Shown: piece by piece, positions 44,513 to 57,262 of the stretch
Numbering within the stretch: position 1 is the stretch's first letter
Layout of the letters: every line of letters begins with the position of its first letter
Assembly: GCF_000715075.1 (NCBI RefSeq)
Contig: NC_134096.1
Coordinates: 37,893,804-37,957,803 of the forward strand
Source of the DNA: Nicotiana tabacum
Taxonomy: Eukaryota > Streptophyta > Magnoliopsida > Solanales > Solanaceae
Direction: 5' to 3'
DNA: 64,000 nt
The notes under the pieces: model-generated
What the model was told of the DNA's origin: nothing
The model's database searches: none
The model's input: the letters and a program-made list of their open reading frames with translations, nothing else
Program-made: the position numbers and the translations under genes

Positions 44513-46385
44513 TGTCACGACCTAAACCGATGGGCCGCGACGGGCACCCGGTACCTTGTCCAACCGAGTACCAATGTAATGTATCTTTCATATCATAATA
44601 TCATAGATAAATGAGTTTGTAAGGCCGACGTGAGATAAGTAGAATAAAACATGAGGAAATACTCGACATATGATGACCCAACATGATATACCGACTTAAA
44701 CCTATGACATATAGGCCTATAAGGACGACATGATCATTTGTATACTCAAAAATAGGTCGACAAGGCCATACATGTATCCATATACATGACGTCTGTCTAC
44801 AAGCCTCTAAGAGTACATAAATGTCATAAAGGTCGGGACAGGGCCCCGCCATACAAATCAATACATGTACAAATCATACTGACCAAATAGGCAACTCCGG
44901 AGCAAATTGAGTGCACCAAAACCTTCTGCTAAGTTGATAGCCTACTTGGAGGACTCTCAACTTGTCCATCGGCACCTGTGGGCATGAAACGCAGCGTCCC
45001 CAGGCAAAAGGGACGTCAGTACAAATAAAGTACTTTGGATGTAAGGTATGAAAGCAGTATATAATAGACATGAAAGAAACATGGAGGAAAAGACTCAATT
45101 TGTAAGTCTGAATAGCTCTGTGAATCATCAAACATTTATAATGCCATTCATATGCATATAAATATCATATCATGCATAGGTATATGCGTACATAACATCA
45201 TCAAGCCTTTGAGGGAATTTCATCATATCATCTCGCCCACTGTGGGCAAAATCATCAACGTATACCAGCTGATCAAGTGGTGGTGCGTATATAACGCCGT
45301 AACCTTTTCCCATATCCCATATACATATAATATACGTGTATATAATGCCATCTGGTCATGGGTCAATGTACATGTATAAATGAATGAAATGCATAAGAAG
45401 CGAGTTAATAAGATTTCTCGGAATGTCATAAGATCAATATGTCTTTGGATAAATTTTATCAATTATGCATTTTTCTGAGATCCATGAACAAAAGATATAA
45501 TAATAAGACACATGGGAATTCAAGAACATAGGCACCCCCAGTGTTTCTATGAATAGAGGTATTTATGAAAGCTGTGCGTTTGCTCGTTTTGTTTGCATCG
45601 TATGAATCATGCCAAAAGGAAAGAAGGTATAGCCTTAACATACCTGAGCCGATTATCTTGACAATCCCTCTAACACACGCTAATCACGACGAAACATGTA
45701 ACAGCGAGATCGAAATAGGAAAAAATCCGTATGATATTCTTGAGAAAGATTGCACCATACTTCCTTAGAATCGCAAATCTTACGTTGCTATAGTATTAAG
45801 AAGTTTCATATAAACTCTTTTTGAGATTTCATCCGTTGCTTAGCAACATAAGAATCTCACTTAAATGATGTATGAAAATCTCTTATCTTTGAGGGTTGTG
45901 GTCCCCACTTTTGGGATTATTTTTCCCAAAAATCTCTAAATATGCCACCTAATTATATACACCAAAGAGTCATTGATGCTTAAGTCCCCTTGCTGACACG
46001 TTGAGGGTGATGTCCCTTTAAACTTATCCACCAAAATCCATTACCTTGTTAACCTCCCACTAAAATTAATAATTAACCCATTATCCATATAATTAAGAAT
46101 TATCTCAAATTAATTAAAATACTAAAACACACTCTATACACCTTACTATCAAGTTCATGTGGTATAGTACTAGTCCATAAATACGGGGTATTATAGCTTG
46201 GACCGTATTTTATCTCATTTTGACGAAACTCATTTTCTTCGATTTGCTTACCCTCTCACCTTCAAGAATTTACTTATCACTTGTTTAAAATAGCATAATA
46301 CTTTTAACCTCAAAATAATCTTGTCTTTGAAATGATGTCAGTTATCTTACGACAAATCCAATGTACAATACTACGAGGTGTAACA
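44513..46385 (-). mobile_element. A-family solo LTR in element C 5' LTR
   Basis: The plus strand starts TGTCACGACCTAAACCGATG, the reverse of A's LTR end (CATCGGCTTGGGTAGTGACA), and runs about 1873 bp to GAGGTGTAACA, the reverse of A's LTR start. Its length equals A's LTR. The right edge is blurred by short repeats (GCGGAGTGTAAC three times, about 46385-46455), so the target-site duplication is unresolved (GCATC on the left). It carries the reversed palindrome region near 45310-45345. Confidence 0.85.
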
Positions 46386-49167
46386 TCGTCGTAGTACTGC
46401 GGAGTGTAACATTGATGTAATACTACGGGGTAATACTGCGGAGTGTAACGTTGACGTAATTGTAACAACATGTACAAACAAGGCCAATGAAAGTGCCACC
46501 TTCCTCCTTTATTTTACACATATACATTTCATAGACCGTCCTAAGTGTTCACATATCATATTATGCACCTATGCGTCATATAGACCGTTCACAGTATCAC
46601 CTATACAATACACTTGTGTGTTTCATAGACCATTCACAGTATACAATACACTCGTGTGTTTCATAGGCCGTTCATTGTGTTTACTTACATAATACACCTC
46701 TGTGTTTCATAGACCATTCACAGTGTTTACTTACATAATACACTTGTGCGTTTCATAGACCGTTCACAGTGTTTACTTACACAATACAAATACACATATT
46801 CACGGGCTTGGAAAAACAACATGAATATGATGAATCATGGTAACAGTAAAAGGGCTTAGATAGCCATTAACGTCAAGTAAATTTATTAAGAGCTTCCATT
46901 AAAATTTATAGAAATTAAGCTCAGGATCCTCTATATCCACATTCACACAAAGCGGTCCTGCCGCCTCACCCCAATATATGCGGGTGGAGGTGTATCACGA
47001 TACCACAATCTCTACACAAAGTGGTCCTGTCACCTCACCCCAATATATGTGGGTGGAAGTGTATCACAATACCACAATCTCTACACAAAGTGGCCCTGCC
47101 GCCTCACCCCAATATATGCGGGTGGAGGTGTATCACAATACCTTAATCTCTCCACAAAGTGGCCCTACTGCCTCACCCCAATATATGTGGGTGGAGGTGT
47201 ATCACAATACCACAATCTCTACACAAAGCAGCCCTGCCGCCTTACCCCAATATATGCGGATGGAGGTGTATCACAATACGGTAATCTCTACACAAAACAG
47301 CCCTACCTCCTCACCCCAATATATACGGGTGGAGGTGTATCACAATACCACAATCTCTACACAAAGGGGCCCTGCCGCCTAACCCCAATATATGCGGGTA
47401 GAGGTGTATCACAATACCACAATCTCTACATAAAGCGGCCCTGCCGCCTCACCCCAATATATGCGGGTGGAGGTGTATCACAATACCATAATCTCTACAC
47501 AAAGCGGCCTCTCTAAATTTCATGTTCATACCATCACTTACTTGTACTTGCCATGGGTGATAATAGGATATCAAGAACATTTAAAATACCTAGGAATACC
47601 ATAGCCTCTCCTCATGAGGGCGTAGGAGCTTATAACACATTGGAAACATAAGTACAAATATTCATCTCATAACCTTTCCCACTATATATCACTTCACAAT
47701 TACTTTCAACGACTTACAACGTCATTATTTCATTGGCTCCCTTGGCCATACATATTATTCTTCATTCATGGCACTGTGGTCGTATATCATATTCCACAAT
47801 TTCATTTCTTTACTTTCAAGGATTATCATTACAAACATCATCATATAGAATACTCTTGAAATACCTTTCCCCAAAAAGGGCAATAGACAATCTCAACTCA
47901 TGAATATGTAAGAACTAAAAACATATTGGAAATACCTACGAAGCATAACATTAGTTAGAACAACCACATTTGGACATGACTTGAGTACATAAGCTTTTGG
48001 ACAATTTTATTTTGAGTCAATTTGTAATAGTTGAATCAAGGCTCATTGCATAATATTTCACACATCATTTCATTTCATTGGCACTATTGGCCACAAGTAT
48101 ATCTTTCATTCTTGGCACGGTGGCCACACTTTATATCATCAACTCACTTCTTTTACTTTCGAGCATCTTTATATATTATCCACAACAAGGCATTTCCAAT
48201 CGAGATTTTAGGTACACATATAAGCAAATTAAGAGTCTTAAGCATATCGATATTTCTCACACAATTTGGTATACTAGGTTTCATTTAGAACAATACTCAA
48301 AGCCATAATATTTTAATACACAACCCATACTTTGAACATATATCTTTCGACAAAAGGCTCATTCGGAATAGTCAATTTTATAAGGAATAGCTCGGAATAT
48401 AGGAATTAGGAACTTGAGCCAACTATACTTGAAACTTACGGGAACATTATGGAATTCGATTCTGAGAGAGAAGTTTAGCCAACATACCTGACGTTCGCCC
48501 CTTAATTATACTACAATGATCCACTACACTAAGAAACTTCAATCTACAATAACAACATCCAATGGGAACAACATTAGTAACAAATCCCATAGTTTAGGCC
48601 ATTTAGGCATTTTATCAAACACCTAGTAGGCATCAATATCTACATCTCTTAACCATAGAATTAGTTCATCCAACTACTACCATTTACCAAAAATTTATCC
48701 CACCATCATTCTTAAACAAATCATAACTTCCAACATAACATTCATGACCATCCATCCATACCCAACCAACAAAATTCCATCAAATAATCACCTTTCAATC
48801 TCTACAATGGTTATGTATTTAAATTGGAAACTTATGGCTTCCAATCACCATAATATAAGTTCCAATAATTAATTCATACTCATATTCCCATAATATATCC
48901 ATACATGTAAGTCAAAGGGTGTAGGATTACCTTTTGGAAGAAATCTTGCAAAACCCTCCTTTGAGTTCTTGAAGAAATTACTTGAAGATCTATGTATTTT
49001 GTGGAGGATTGAGTTAGTTTTAAGGTGGAATTTATGGAATGAAACACCAAATTAGTAGGGATTACTCACCTGGAAGACGGGGGGAGTTGGAGGCCTTGAG
49101 AGAGTGGAGGAAAACCCCAAAGTTCGGCCGAGAAAAAAGGGGAAAAATGAACCCCAAAATGAGTATA
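46386..49167 (-). repeat. element C 5' LTR, piece 2
   Basis: It continues the left LTR match from about 16340 to 19585. It holds the second copy of the 69 bp minisatellite and lacks about 350 bases that follow the array in the left LTR (about 17590-17940). It ends at GTATA (49163-49167), the left target copy of element D. Confidence 0.85.
46940..47515 (-). repeat. 69 bp minisatellite in C 5' LTR (about 8-9 copies)
   Basis: Same unit as at 16850-17590, but fewer copies and all close to full length. One unit (about 47020-47033) reads GTGGTCCTGTCAC where most read GCGGCCCTGCCGC, so pairing ends are changed on both sides. The right end is cut by the deletion that removes the following LTR segment. 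Confidence 0.88.
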
Positions 49168-49230
49168 TGTCCCGACCCAATTTGTCCCTTCGTGAACCGT
49201 CGTGACGGCACCTAGTCTCTACGACTAGGT

Positions 49231-50025
49231 AAGCCTAACACTTTGCGGAAATGAAATAAAAGCATGAACATTAACTACTAACAATAACTGATATCTAATA
49301 AGCAACTGAATGCCACTCGGCATATACAATTATCACCTCTAAAAATGTACAAAACAATTCCCAAAACCCGGAATACCGTAAGTCAAAAGATACTAAGAAG
49401 TCTTAACAGTTCTATACATCATTTCTACACAAAGAAGGAAAAATGAACATACGGGATAGAGGGGGATTCCGAGGATCTGCGGGCGCGAGCATATGCACCT
49501 TGAAGTCTCTAATAAGCATCAACGACTGAAACTAGTGATGAGGCTGGTAAGATGAACCTAAATCTACACACGAAAAACATGTGTAGGAAAGGGCGTGAGT
49601 ACACCACAATAGTACCCAATAAGTGCCAAGCCTAACACACTTTGCGGAAATGAAACAAAAGCATGAACATTAACTACTAACAATAACAGATATCTAATAA
49701 GCAACTGAATGCCACTCGGCATATACAATTACCACCTCTGAAATGTTGAAAACAACTCCCAAAACCCGAAATACCGTAAGTCAAAAGATACTAAGAAGTC
49801 TTAACAGTTCTATACATCATTTCTACACAAAGAAGGAAAAATGAACATATGGGGATTCTGAGGATCTGTGGGCGCGAGCATATGTACCTTGAAGTCTCCA
49901 ATAAGCAGCAACGACTGCAACTAGTGATGAGGCTGGTAAGATAAACCTAAATCTACACACGAAAAACATATGTAGAAAAGGGCGTGAGTACACCACAACG
50001 GTACCCAGTAAGTGCCAAGCCTAAC
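49231..50025. repeat. direct tandem duplication in D 3' LTR
   Basis: Two units bounded by AAGCCTAAC at 49231, 49628 and 50017. The 5' LTR has this 9-mer twice and one unit between, so unequal exchange or slippage at the 9-mer explains the extra copy. The second unit has diverged slightly (for example a shortened GGGGATTCTGAGG region near 49852). Confidence 0.88.
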
Positions 50026-50159
50026 CTCGATCTAGTAGTGACGAGATCAGGTCAGGGCCCTACTGGAATAAATATAATAAAATAAGACATAATGAAATAT
50101 CGTAGTAAAATAAATACGAAAATCTAACAGGAATGGAATCAATGAAAGACAACAGCTCA

Positions 50160-50365
50160 GAACACAGTGGTGATCTCCCAAGATACCGTCATGTAGTCCC
50201 AAACATAAATGTGCAGGGGCACTCCCGGAATACCGTTCCATAGTCCCAAATAAATATGCAAAACAGGGGGATCTCCTGAAATACCGTTTCGTAGTCCCAA
50301 AGTAAATATGCAGTACATGGGAATCTCCCGGAATACCGTTCCGTAGTCCCAAAGTAAATATGCAG
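50160..50365 (-). repeat. hairpin array in D 3' LTR (4 units)
   Basis: Units of about 55-60 bp end in GTAGTCCCAAA. Inverted repeats include CGGAA-TACCG-TTCCG (near 50328-50343) and GAAA-TACCG-TTTC (near 50277-50290). The loop TACCG is constant while the stem varies. The first unit (near 50183) has lost pairing. Confidence 0.75.
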
Positions 50366-50597
50366 CGCAACCAACCGAAATAACAATTAAAACAAGAAAT
50401 CCTACAGTTTAGACTAAGTTCAAGTCAAGGAAAGCAAGTAATTTCACTAAACATGTTGCATAGAGTTCTAATAGGTAGTTAAACAAGTAGGCATGCTATT
50501 CTAGTCTAAACAGGATAGTTACATGTGATAGTGTGTTTCAAATAAGGAGAAAACAAGTTATGACTTAGAGAAAAATGGAGTTTTATAACAAATAGCC

Positions 50598-50627
50598 CGT
50601 GTACGTACTCGTCACCTCACGTACACG
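50598..50627 (-). other. LTR hairpin with conserved GAGGTGACGAGT loop (D 3' LTR)
   Basis: Minus-strand stem CGTGTACGT / ACGTACACG, 9 bp and perfect, around the exact 12-base loop GAGGTGACGAGT. Confidence 0.75.
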
Positions 50628-51224
50628 ACGCTCACATATGAAACAGCACCAACTCCTAAGGAGAGTTCCCTCACACAAGGTTAGGCAAGCCACTTACCTC
50701 GAACCAAGCTCAAATCAATCCGTCACAATGCTCTTTCCACAAATATCCGACTCCGAATGGCTCAAATCAAGCAAAAACCAATTACATAACATAAATATAG
50801 CTACAAGAAACTAATCTAGCTAACAAAATCAAAGCTAAGGTAAGAAATTAGAAAAAATGCCCAAAAAGCCTCCCCGGGCTCACGTCTCGAAATCGGGTAA
50901 AAGTTATAAAATAAGAACACCCATTCACTCACGAGTTCACTCGTACAAAAATCATCCAAAACCGACGCCTAATTCCCACTCAAAACGCAAATTTTTGGTT
51001 GGGGAATGTTTCCCCCAATTCCCCAATTTCCTCACTCAAATTCCTTAATTTAATGAATAAAATAATTATGGATTAATGACATATGATCAAAATAGGATTA
51101 GGAATCGTTACCCACTAAATTTCTCTGAAAAACTCTCAAAAAATCGCCTTCCTCTGTGCTTTCAATCAAATTTTGTGTTATGAAATTTCAACCCTCGAAT
51201 CTGCCCTTTTCTGCCCAGCGATTA

Positions 51225-51545
51225 TCTCACCTGCGGGCCAAGGATCGCATCTACGGTTCCGCACCTACGGAATTCCTATCGCAGGTGCAACTTTTCACTT
51301 AAGGTACCTCATTCGCATCTGCGATCAAGAGGTCGCACCTGTGCGTGCGCACCTGCGGACCTTTTGTCCGCTTCTGCGGTCCCAGACCGCTCCTGCGGTT
51401 CCTTCACTCGCACTTGCAGGCATCGCAGATGCGAAACACCCCTCGCACCTGCGATCCCAGACCTCCTTCCCATTTCCGCTTCTGCGGTCCCTTAGCCACT
51501 TCTGCGGCTTCACACCTGCAGCCCAAAGTATGCAGGTGCGGTGAC
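51225..51545. repeat. CTGCG/CGCAG-rich block in D 3' LTR
   Basis: Degenerate short units such as CGCACCTGCG, CTTCTGCGGT and CGCATCTGCGA recur about twenty times. CpG-rich, same LTR position as the TTCGCG block of F. Open frames exist on both strands but are repeat by-products. Confidence 0.82.
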
Positions 51546-52148
51546 ACCGGATCTCAACCAAACATACCAACCAATCCTAAAACACCATACGAACTTAGTC
51601 GAGCTTTCAAATCACATCGAATAACATCACAACACGAAAAATGCATGGATTCAAGCGTAAGGAACTTTGAAATTTCCCAAATCTACAACCGATGTCAAAA
51701 CATATCAAATCTCGTCCGAATGACCTCACATTTCACCCACAAGTCAAAAATACCACTACGAAACTACTCCCACTTTTAGAATTCCATTTCGGGTCCGATA
51801 TCGAAATTTCCACTGCCTGCCAAAATCACCAAAATTCCAACTTTTGCCAATTCAAGCCTTAATATACTACGGACCTCCAAAACACTATTCGGACACGCCC
51901 CTAAGTCCAAAATATCGAACGGAGCTAACATAGTCATAAAAATACAAATCCGAGGTCGTTACCTACAAGCCGACGTCTGGTCAACTTTTCCAACTTAAGC
52001 TTCCCAATCAGAGACTAAGTGTCTCAATTCACTTCAAAACCAATACGAACCCTCCCAGCAACGCAAAAATAGCAGAATAAGATACGAGGGAAACAATTAA
52101 TAGGGGATCAGGGCTATAACTCTCAAAACGACCGGCCGGGTCGTTACA

Positions 52149-52160
52149 TCCTTCCCCCCT
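52149..52160 (-). other. polypurine tract of element D
   Basis: The minus strand reads AGGGGGGAAGGA directly before the 3' LTR. Confidence 0.85.
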
Positions 52161-52846
52161 AAAAACAATCGTTTGTCCTCGAACGAGCATAAAGATATAC
52201 CTAAAGCTATGAAAAGATGAGGATAACGACTGTGCATATCCCGCTCGGTTTCACAAGTCGCCTCCTCGACCGGCTGACCCCTCCACTGGACCTTTAGTGA
52301 AGCAATGTTCTTTGACCTTAGTTTTCTGACCTGCCTGTCCAAGATAGCCACTGGCTTCTCAACATAATATAGATCCTTGTCCAACTGGACTGAGCTGAAA
52401 TCCAATACATGAGTCGGACCACCGTGATACTTCCGGAGCATCAAAACGTGAAATACCGGATGAACCCCTGCTAGGCTGGGAGGTAAGGAAAGCTCATAAG
52501 CAACGTCCCCAACTTGCTGTAACACCTCAAAGGGGCCAATAAACCTTGAGCTCAGCTTGTCCCTCTTTCCGAACCTCATAACGCCTTTCATAGTCGAAAC
52601 CCAAAGCAAGACCCGCTCTCCAACCATAAATGCTAAATCGCAAACCTTCCGGTCCACATAGCTCTTCTATCTGGACTGGGCTGTGCGAAGTCTATCCTGA
52701 ATCACCTTCACCTTATCCAGGGCATCCTGGACCAAGTTTGTACACAACAATCGGGCCTCGCCCGGCTTGAACCAACCTACTGGTGATCGACACCGCCTAC
52801 CATATAGAGCCTTATACGGTGCCATCTGAATGCTGGACTAATAACT
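52161..52846 (-). pseudogene. element D integrase C-terminal domain and chromodomain
   Basis: After MAPYKALYGRRC-type sequence (about 52780-52820) and a stop near 52670, a frame opens with CDLAFMVGERVLLWVSTMKG, then GPFEVLQQVGDVAYELSLPP, VHPVFHVLMLRKYHGG and a chromodomain-like tail: YVEKPVAILDRQVRKLRS, VQWRGQPVEEATCETE and RYPHLF. In relatives the tail has TWE, so a Trp of the aromatic set is Cys here (ATCETE). The frame runs through the polypurine tract into the LTR. The chromodomain is thought to tether integration to heterochromatin. Confidence 0.85.
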
Positions 52847-53742
52847 CTAGGAAAACTCTGCAAGTGGAAAGAACTGATCCCAAGAACCTCCAAAATCCAT
52901 CATACACGCACAAAGCAAATCCTCAAGAATCTGAATAGTGCGCTCGGACTGCCCATCCGTCTGAGGGTGAAAAGTTGTGCTCAACTCCACCCGAGTACCT
53001 AACTCCTGTTGTACAGCTCTCCAAAACCGCGATGTAAATTGCGTGCCCCAATGAGAGATGATGGATACCAGTATGCCATGAAGTCTGACAATCTCATAAA
53101 TGTAAATTCGAGTAGCTGCTCGGAAGAATAGGTAATCATCACAGGAACGAAATAAGCTGACTTGGTCAGCCTGTCCATAATCACCCAAACTGCATCAAAC
53201 TTCCGCTGAGTCCATGAGAGTCCAACAATGAAGTCCATAGTGATCCGCTCCCATTTCTACTCCGAAATCTCTATCTTCTGAAGCAACCCACCCGGTCACT
53301 GATGCTTATACTTCACTTGCTGGCAATTTAGACATCTAGCCACATACTCTAATTTGTCCTTATTCATCCTTCTCCACCAATAATGCTGCCTTAGGTCCTG
53401 ATACATCTTCATGGCTCCCGGATGAATGGAGTACCGTGAGCTGTTAGCCTCCTGGAGAATCAACTCACGCAACCAGTCCACATTGGACACACATAACTTG
53501 TCCTGTATCCTCAATGAACCATCATCCCTAATAGTGACCTCCTTAGCATCACCGTGCTGGACCGTGTCCTTAAGGACAAGAATATGGGGGTCATCATACT
53601 GACGCTCATTGATACGATCAAAAAGTGAAGACCGAGAGACCACACAAGCCAATACACGACTCAGCTCAAAAATATCCAATCTCACAAACTGGCTGGCTAA
53701 GGCCTGAACATCCAATGCCATAGGCCTCTCTGCTGCTGGTAG
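52847..53742 (-). pseudogene. element D integrase zinc region and catalytic core
   Basis: The zinc-binding region has NSSRYSIHPGAMKMYQDLRQ and CLNCQQVKYKHQ. The core has MDFIVGLSWTQRKFDAVWVI, an IISHWGTQFTS segment where relatives have ISDRGTQFT, and FHPQTDGQSERTIQILEDLL. The second catalytic Asp is therefore His here. Frame breaks lie near 53190-53240 and 53290. The core ends in PLAEFS at about 52850. Confidence 0.85.
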
Positions 53743-54363
53743 TTATGCTAAACTCCCCAAACTCTCTGCCCGACGACTCAAAGCATTGGCCACCACATTG
53801 GCCTTCCCGGGATGGTACAAAATGGTTATGTCATAATCCTTAAGCAGCTCTAACCACCTCCTCTTACACAAATTAAGATTCTTCTTCTTGAACAGTTGTT
53901 GCAAACTCTGATGATCAGTGTAGATCTCACAAGGAACGCTGTATAAATAGTGCCTCCAAATCTTCAAGGCATGAACAATAGCTGCTAGCTCAAGGTCGTG
54001 GACATGATAATTCCTTTCATGCACCTTCAGCTGTCTGGATGCATAGGCAATCACCCTACGGTCTTGCATCAACACCACACCAAGGCCAACTCGTGACGTG
54101 TCACAATAAATTGTATAAGACCCCGAACCTGAAGGCAATACCAATAATGGGGTTGTAGTCAAAGCTGTCTTGAGCTTCTGAAAGTTCTCCTCACACTCTT
54201 CCGTCCACCTGAACGGAGCACCCTTCTGGGTCAGCTTGGTCATAGGTGCTGCAATAAATGCAAATCCCTCTATAAAGCGACGGTAATATCCTGCCAAACC
54301 AAGGAAACTGCCGATCTCCGTAGCTGATGATGCTCTAGGCCAACTCTGCACTGCCTCCACCTT
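53743..54363 (-). pseudogene. element D RNase H and connection
   Basis: One open frame of 205 codons: connection [40 protein letters not shown], then RNase H with [15 protein letters not shown] (Ala to Thr after the Asp), [37 protein letters not shown] and [15 protein letters not shown] (ADALSRR in relatives, so Asp is Asn). The domain removes the RNA strand during reverse transcription. It is separated from the polymerase by a single TAG at 54363-54361. Confidence 0.88.
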
Positions 54364-54894
54364 CTACTGATCTACCTTGATCCTATCACTAGATACTACG
54401 TGGCCCAAGAATTCCACCGTATCAAGCCAGAACTCACACTTAGAAAATTTTGCATACAACTTCTTTTCTCTCAAAGTATGAAGCATAGTCCTCAGGTGCT
54501 GCTCATGATCCTTCCGAGTCTGGGAGTACACCAGAATGTCGTCAATAAACACAATGACGAATGAGTCAAGATAGGGTCGGAACACACTGTGTATCAAGTG
54601 TATAAATGCTGCTGGGGCATTGGTCAGCCCAAAAGACATCACAAGGAACTCGTAGTGACCATGCCAAGTCCTGAAGGCAGTCTTTGGGATATCTGGCTCC
54701 CAAATCTTCAATTGATGATAACCTGAATGCAAGTCAATCTTGGAAAATACTTTGGCACCCTGTAGCTGATCAAATAGGTCATCAATACGAGGCAAGGGAT
54801 ACCTGTTCTTCACTGTGACTTTGTTCAACTGGCGATAATCAACACACATACGCATAGAACCATCCTTTTTCTTCACAAACAAGACATGAGTACC
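54364..54894 (-). pseudogene. element D reverse transcriptase
   Basis: An open frame of 172 codons covers [67 protein letters not shown] and the catalytic FIDD at about 54537-54549, ending [15 protein letters not shown]. Upstream, the entry to the domain (GFFRPSVSP) is separated by a stop near 54893. The catalytic residues are intact, so inactivation comes from the breaks on either side. Confidence 0.9.
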
Positions 54895-55613
54895 TCAAGG
54901 TGACACACTGGGCCGAAAGAAGCCCTTATCAAGTAACTTCTGCAACTGCTCCTTCAACTTAGGAGGAGTCATACGATATGGAGAAATAAAGATGGGCTGG
55001 GTGCCCGAAAACAAATCAATGCCGAAATTAATATCTCTGTCGGGCGGCATGCCCGGAAGATCAGCTGGAAACACATCTGGGAAATCCCTCACTACCGGAA
55101 CTGACTCAATTATAGGGGTATCAACACCGACATCTCTCACATAAGCTAAATACGCGTCGCACCCCTTCTCAACCATTCGTTGAGCCCTAAAAATGGAATA
55201 ACTCTACGTGAAGTATACTCTAAGGTAGCTCTCCACTCTAATCGTGGTAAGCCTAGCATAGCTAGTATCACGGTCTTAGCGTGACAATCAAGAATAGTAT
55301 AATGGGGCGACAACTAGTCCATGCCCAAAGATAACATCAAAATCTACCATGCTAAGTAATAATAAGTCGACTTTGGTCTCAAAACAACTAAGAACAATCA
55401 AACACGACCGATACACACAGTCCATAATAAGAGAATCTCCCACAAGAGTAGACACATAAACAGGGGAACTCAAAGAATCCCGAGATACGCCCAAATATGG
55501 GGCAAAATAAGATGACACATATGAATATATAGAGCCTGGGTCAAATAATACCGATGTATCTCTATGACAGACTGGAACAATACCTATAATGACAGAGTCG
55601 AAAGAAACTGCCT
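54895..55613 (-). pseudogene. element D protease and linker
   Basis: The protease start includes FDPGS (about 55525-55540), then YSYVSSYFAPYLGVSRDSL, STLVGDSLIMDCVYRSC and DFDVIFGHGLV, where relatives have GMDWL, so this part is frameshifted near 55310. After a break the linker continues as MVEKGCDAYLAYVRDVGVD, VVRDFPDVFPADLPGMPPDR and SPYRMTPPKLKE. Confidence 0.8.
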
Positions 55614-57062
55614 CTATACGAGCCAGAAGAGCATAATACCTGGCCTGGCCTCCCCGTCTAGGGTGACTCGACCTCCCCGACCTCCACCTCGAGCTGGCTG
55701 AGGAGGTGGGGCGGTAGCTGGTGCTGGAATCATGACATGAGGACCCAGTAGAGCACGTGGTGGTTGAGAAGGCTGTGGAGGTGCTACCCTCCTAAGTCTG
55801 GGGCAATCCCTCACCATATGGCGGGTGTCTCCACACTCAAAACAACCCCTCGGAGGGCGTGGCTGCTGCGACTGACTCGGGCCAGGTCTGCTGGACTGGC
55901 TGCTAAAAGCACGTTGAGCAAGAGGCACACTAGATACTAGCGGTGCATAATAAGGCTCCTGGGGCCTACAAGGAGCTGGAACACCACTGGCGGCTGGAAG
56001 AGCAGAATGAACATGGCAGCTCACATAATACCTACCATGGCGAGTTGCTGGGACGCGAGCTCTAGAATAATAACCAGTCTCTCGAGACCTCTTGGCCTCT
56101 CTCTTCTCTCGGTCCCGGGCATACATGCCCTCCAATCTCCTAGCAATACTCACAACCTGCTGGTAAGGAATATCCATCTCCAGCTCCCTGACCATACTAA
56201 TCATGATACTAGGGTGGAGTCCCTCAATAAATCGTCAAACCCTCTCTAGAACTGTGGCAACCAAGGCCGGTGCATGTCGGGCCAAATCACAGAAGCAGAC
56301 TGCATACTTTGACACAGTTATAGCACCCTGGTGCAACTGCTTAAACTACGCGCGCCATGAGTCCCTGAGGCTCTGAGGGACATACTCTCTAAAAAAAATA
56401 TGTCCAAGAACTGAGTCCATGTAAGTGAAGCTGCCTCATCCGGACTACTCAACTCATAAGCATGCCACCACTGATAGGCTGCTCCTCTAAGCTGGAAAGT
56501 GGTAAAAGAAAACCCCAGTCATCTCTACTATGCCCATAGTACGCAAAATACGATGACACTCCTCCAGAAAACCCTGAGCATCATCTGTAGCCAATCCACT
56601 GAAGGTAGGTGGGTGGTACTTCTGGTACCTCTCAAGTTTGAGCTGCTCCGCCTCAAAAGCGGCTGTCCTAGTCTCATGCTGAACCGGGGCTACCGACGGC
56701 ATAGGAATGAACTCTGGGGCCTGGTCAACCTGGACCCCCTGCTCAGGAGTGTAGGTTGCGGGAGTTTGTACCCCTCCTCCAGCCTGACATGTGGCGGGAG
56801 CTAAAGGAATTAATCCAGCCTGAGCTAAGGTGCTGAACATTCTCATGAACTGGGCTAGAATCTCCTAGAGGGTTGGTGCAGCAATAAGGACCTCAGGTGC
56901 CTCCCCTCCAGCTGGAACTGCTGGGTGCTCCTCCGTCATGGCTCGTACAGGTGCTCTGGATGCACCGCATGGTCGTACTCTACCCCGGCCCTGGCCTCTA
57001 GCGACTCTAGCAGGGGGCGCGGGTACGTGGTAGTCAGATCCTCCGGTATGGGTCCTCACCAT
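55614..57062 (-). pseudogene. element D gag
   Basis: Start ATG 57062-57060 (MVRTHTGGSDYHVPAPP), the MVRT start shared with element F. It passes a stop after about 65 codons, a capsid-like region (RYQKYHPPTFSGLATDDAQG and FLEECHRILRTMG), then another break near 56210-56490. The last part has RRLEGMYARDREKREAKRSR and an intact CCHC zinc knuckle CFECGDTRHMVRDC at 55803-55844. It is the only gag in the window whose knuckle still has all four metal ligands in one frame. Gag forms the particle and binds the element RNA. Confidence 0.85.
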
Positions 57063-57250
57063 CTGTGAGAAAGAATAGAATAGAGAATTTTTAAAATTTG
57101 ATGCCAATAACTCGCAAGACAAGGAAATCTAAGAAGTATGTTTGTTCCTAACAGTTCCATAGCCTCTCGAAGATAACTACAGACGTCTCTGTACCGATCC
57201 GCGAGACTCTAATAAATCAGCTTGTGAGTCACGACTCCTATGAACCTAGA

Positions 57251-57262
57251 GCTCTGATACCA
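57251..57262 (-). other. element D primer-binding site (initiator Met tRNA)
   Basis: The minus strand reads TGGTATCAGAGC, three bases downstream of the LTR end. Confidence 0.87.

Larger units (their letters stand above)
49168..52148 (-). repeat. 3' LTR of element D (2981 bp)
   Basis: Plus-strand ends TGTCCCGACCC and GGGTCGTTACA. A segment of about 390-397 bp is present twice (49231-49627 and 49628-50016). It also lacks about 75 bases (near 51553) that the 5' LTR has at about 59265-59340. It holds a hairpin array (50160-50365), the conserved loop hairpin (50598-50627) and a CTGCG-rich block (51225-51545). Confidence 0.92.

Noticed and set aside
44601..45641. Several short frames with Met-rich, hydrophobic products
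   Set aside because: They lie in an A-family solo LTR and recur, equally without meaning, in A's own LTRs (24184-24782 and 42328-43076).
46978..47516. Two long overlapping open frames coding 23-residue repeats (VEVYHNTTISTQSG type)
   Set aside because: The unit length of 69 bp is a multiple of three, so frames stay open by arithmetic. The left LTR copy is broken, and no start context or conservation supports a protein.
51173..51779. Cys/Arg/Pro-rich open frames of 123-144 codons, with counterparts near 58873-59278
   Set aside because: Both lie in the CTGCG-rich block of D's LTRs and are not kept in the same form between the two LTRs.
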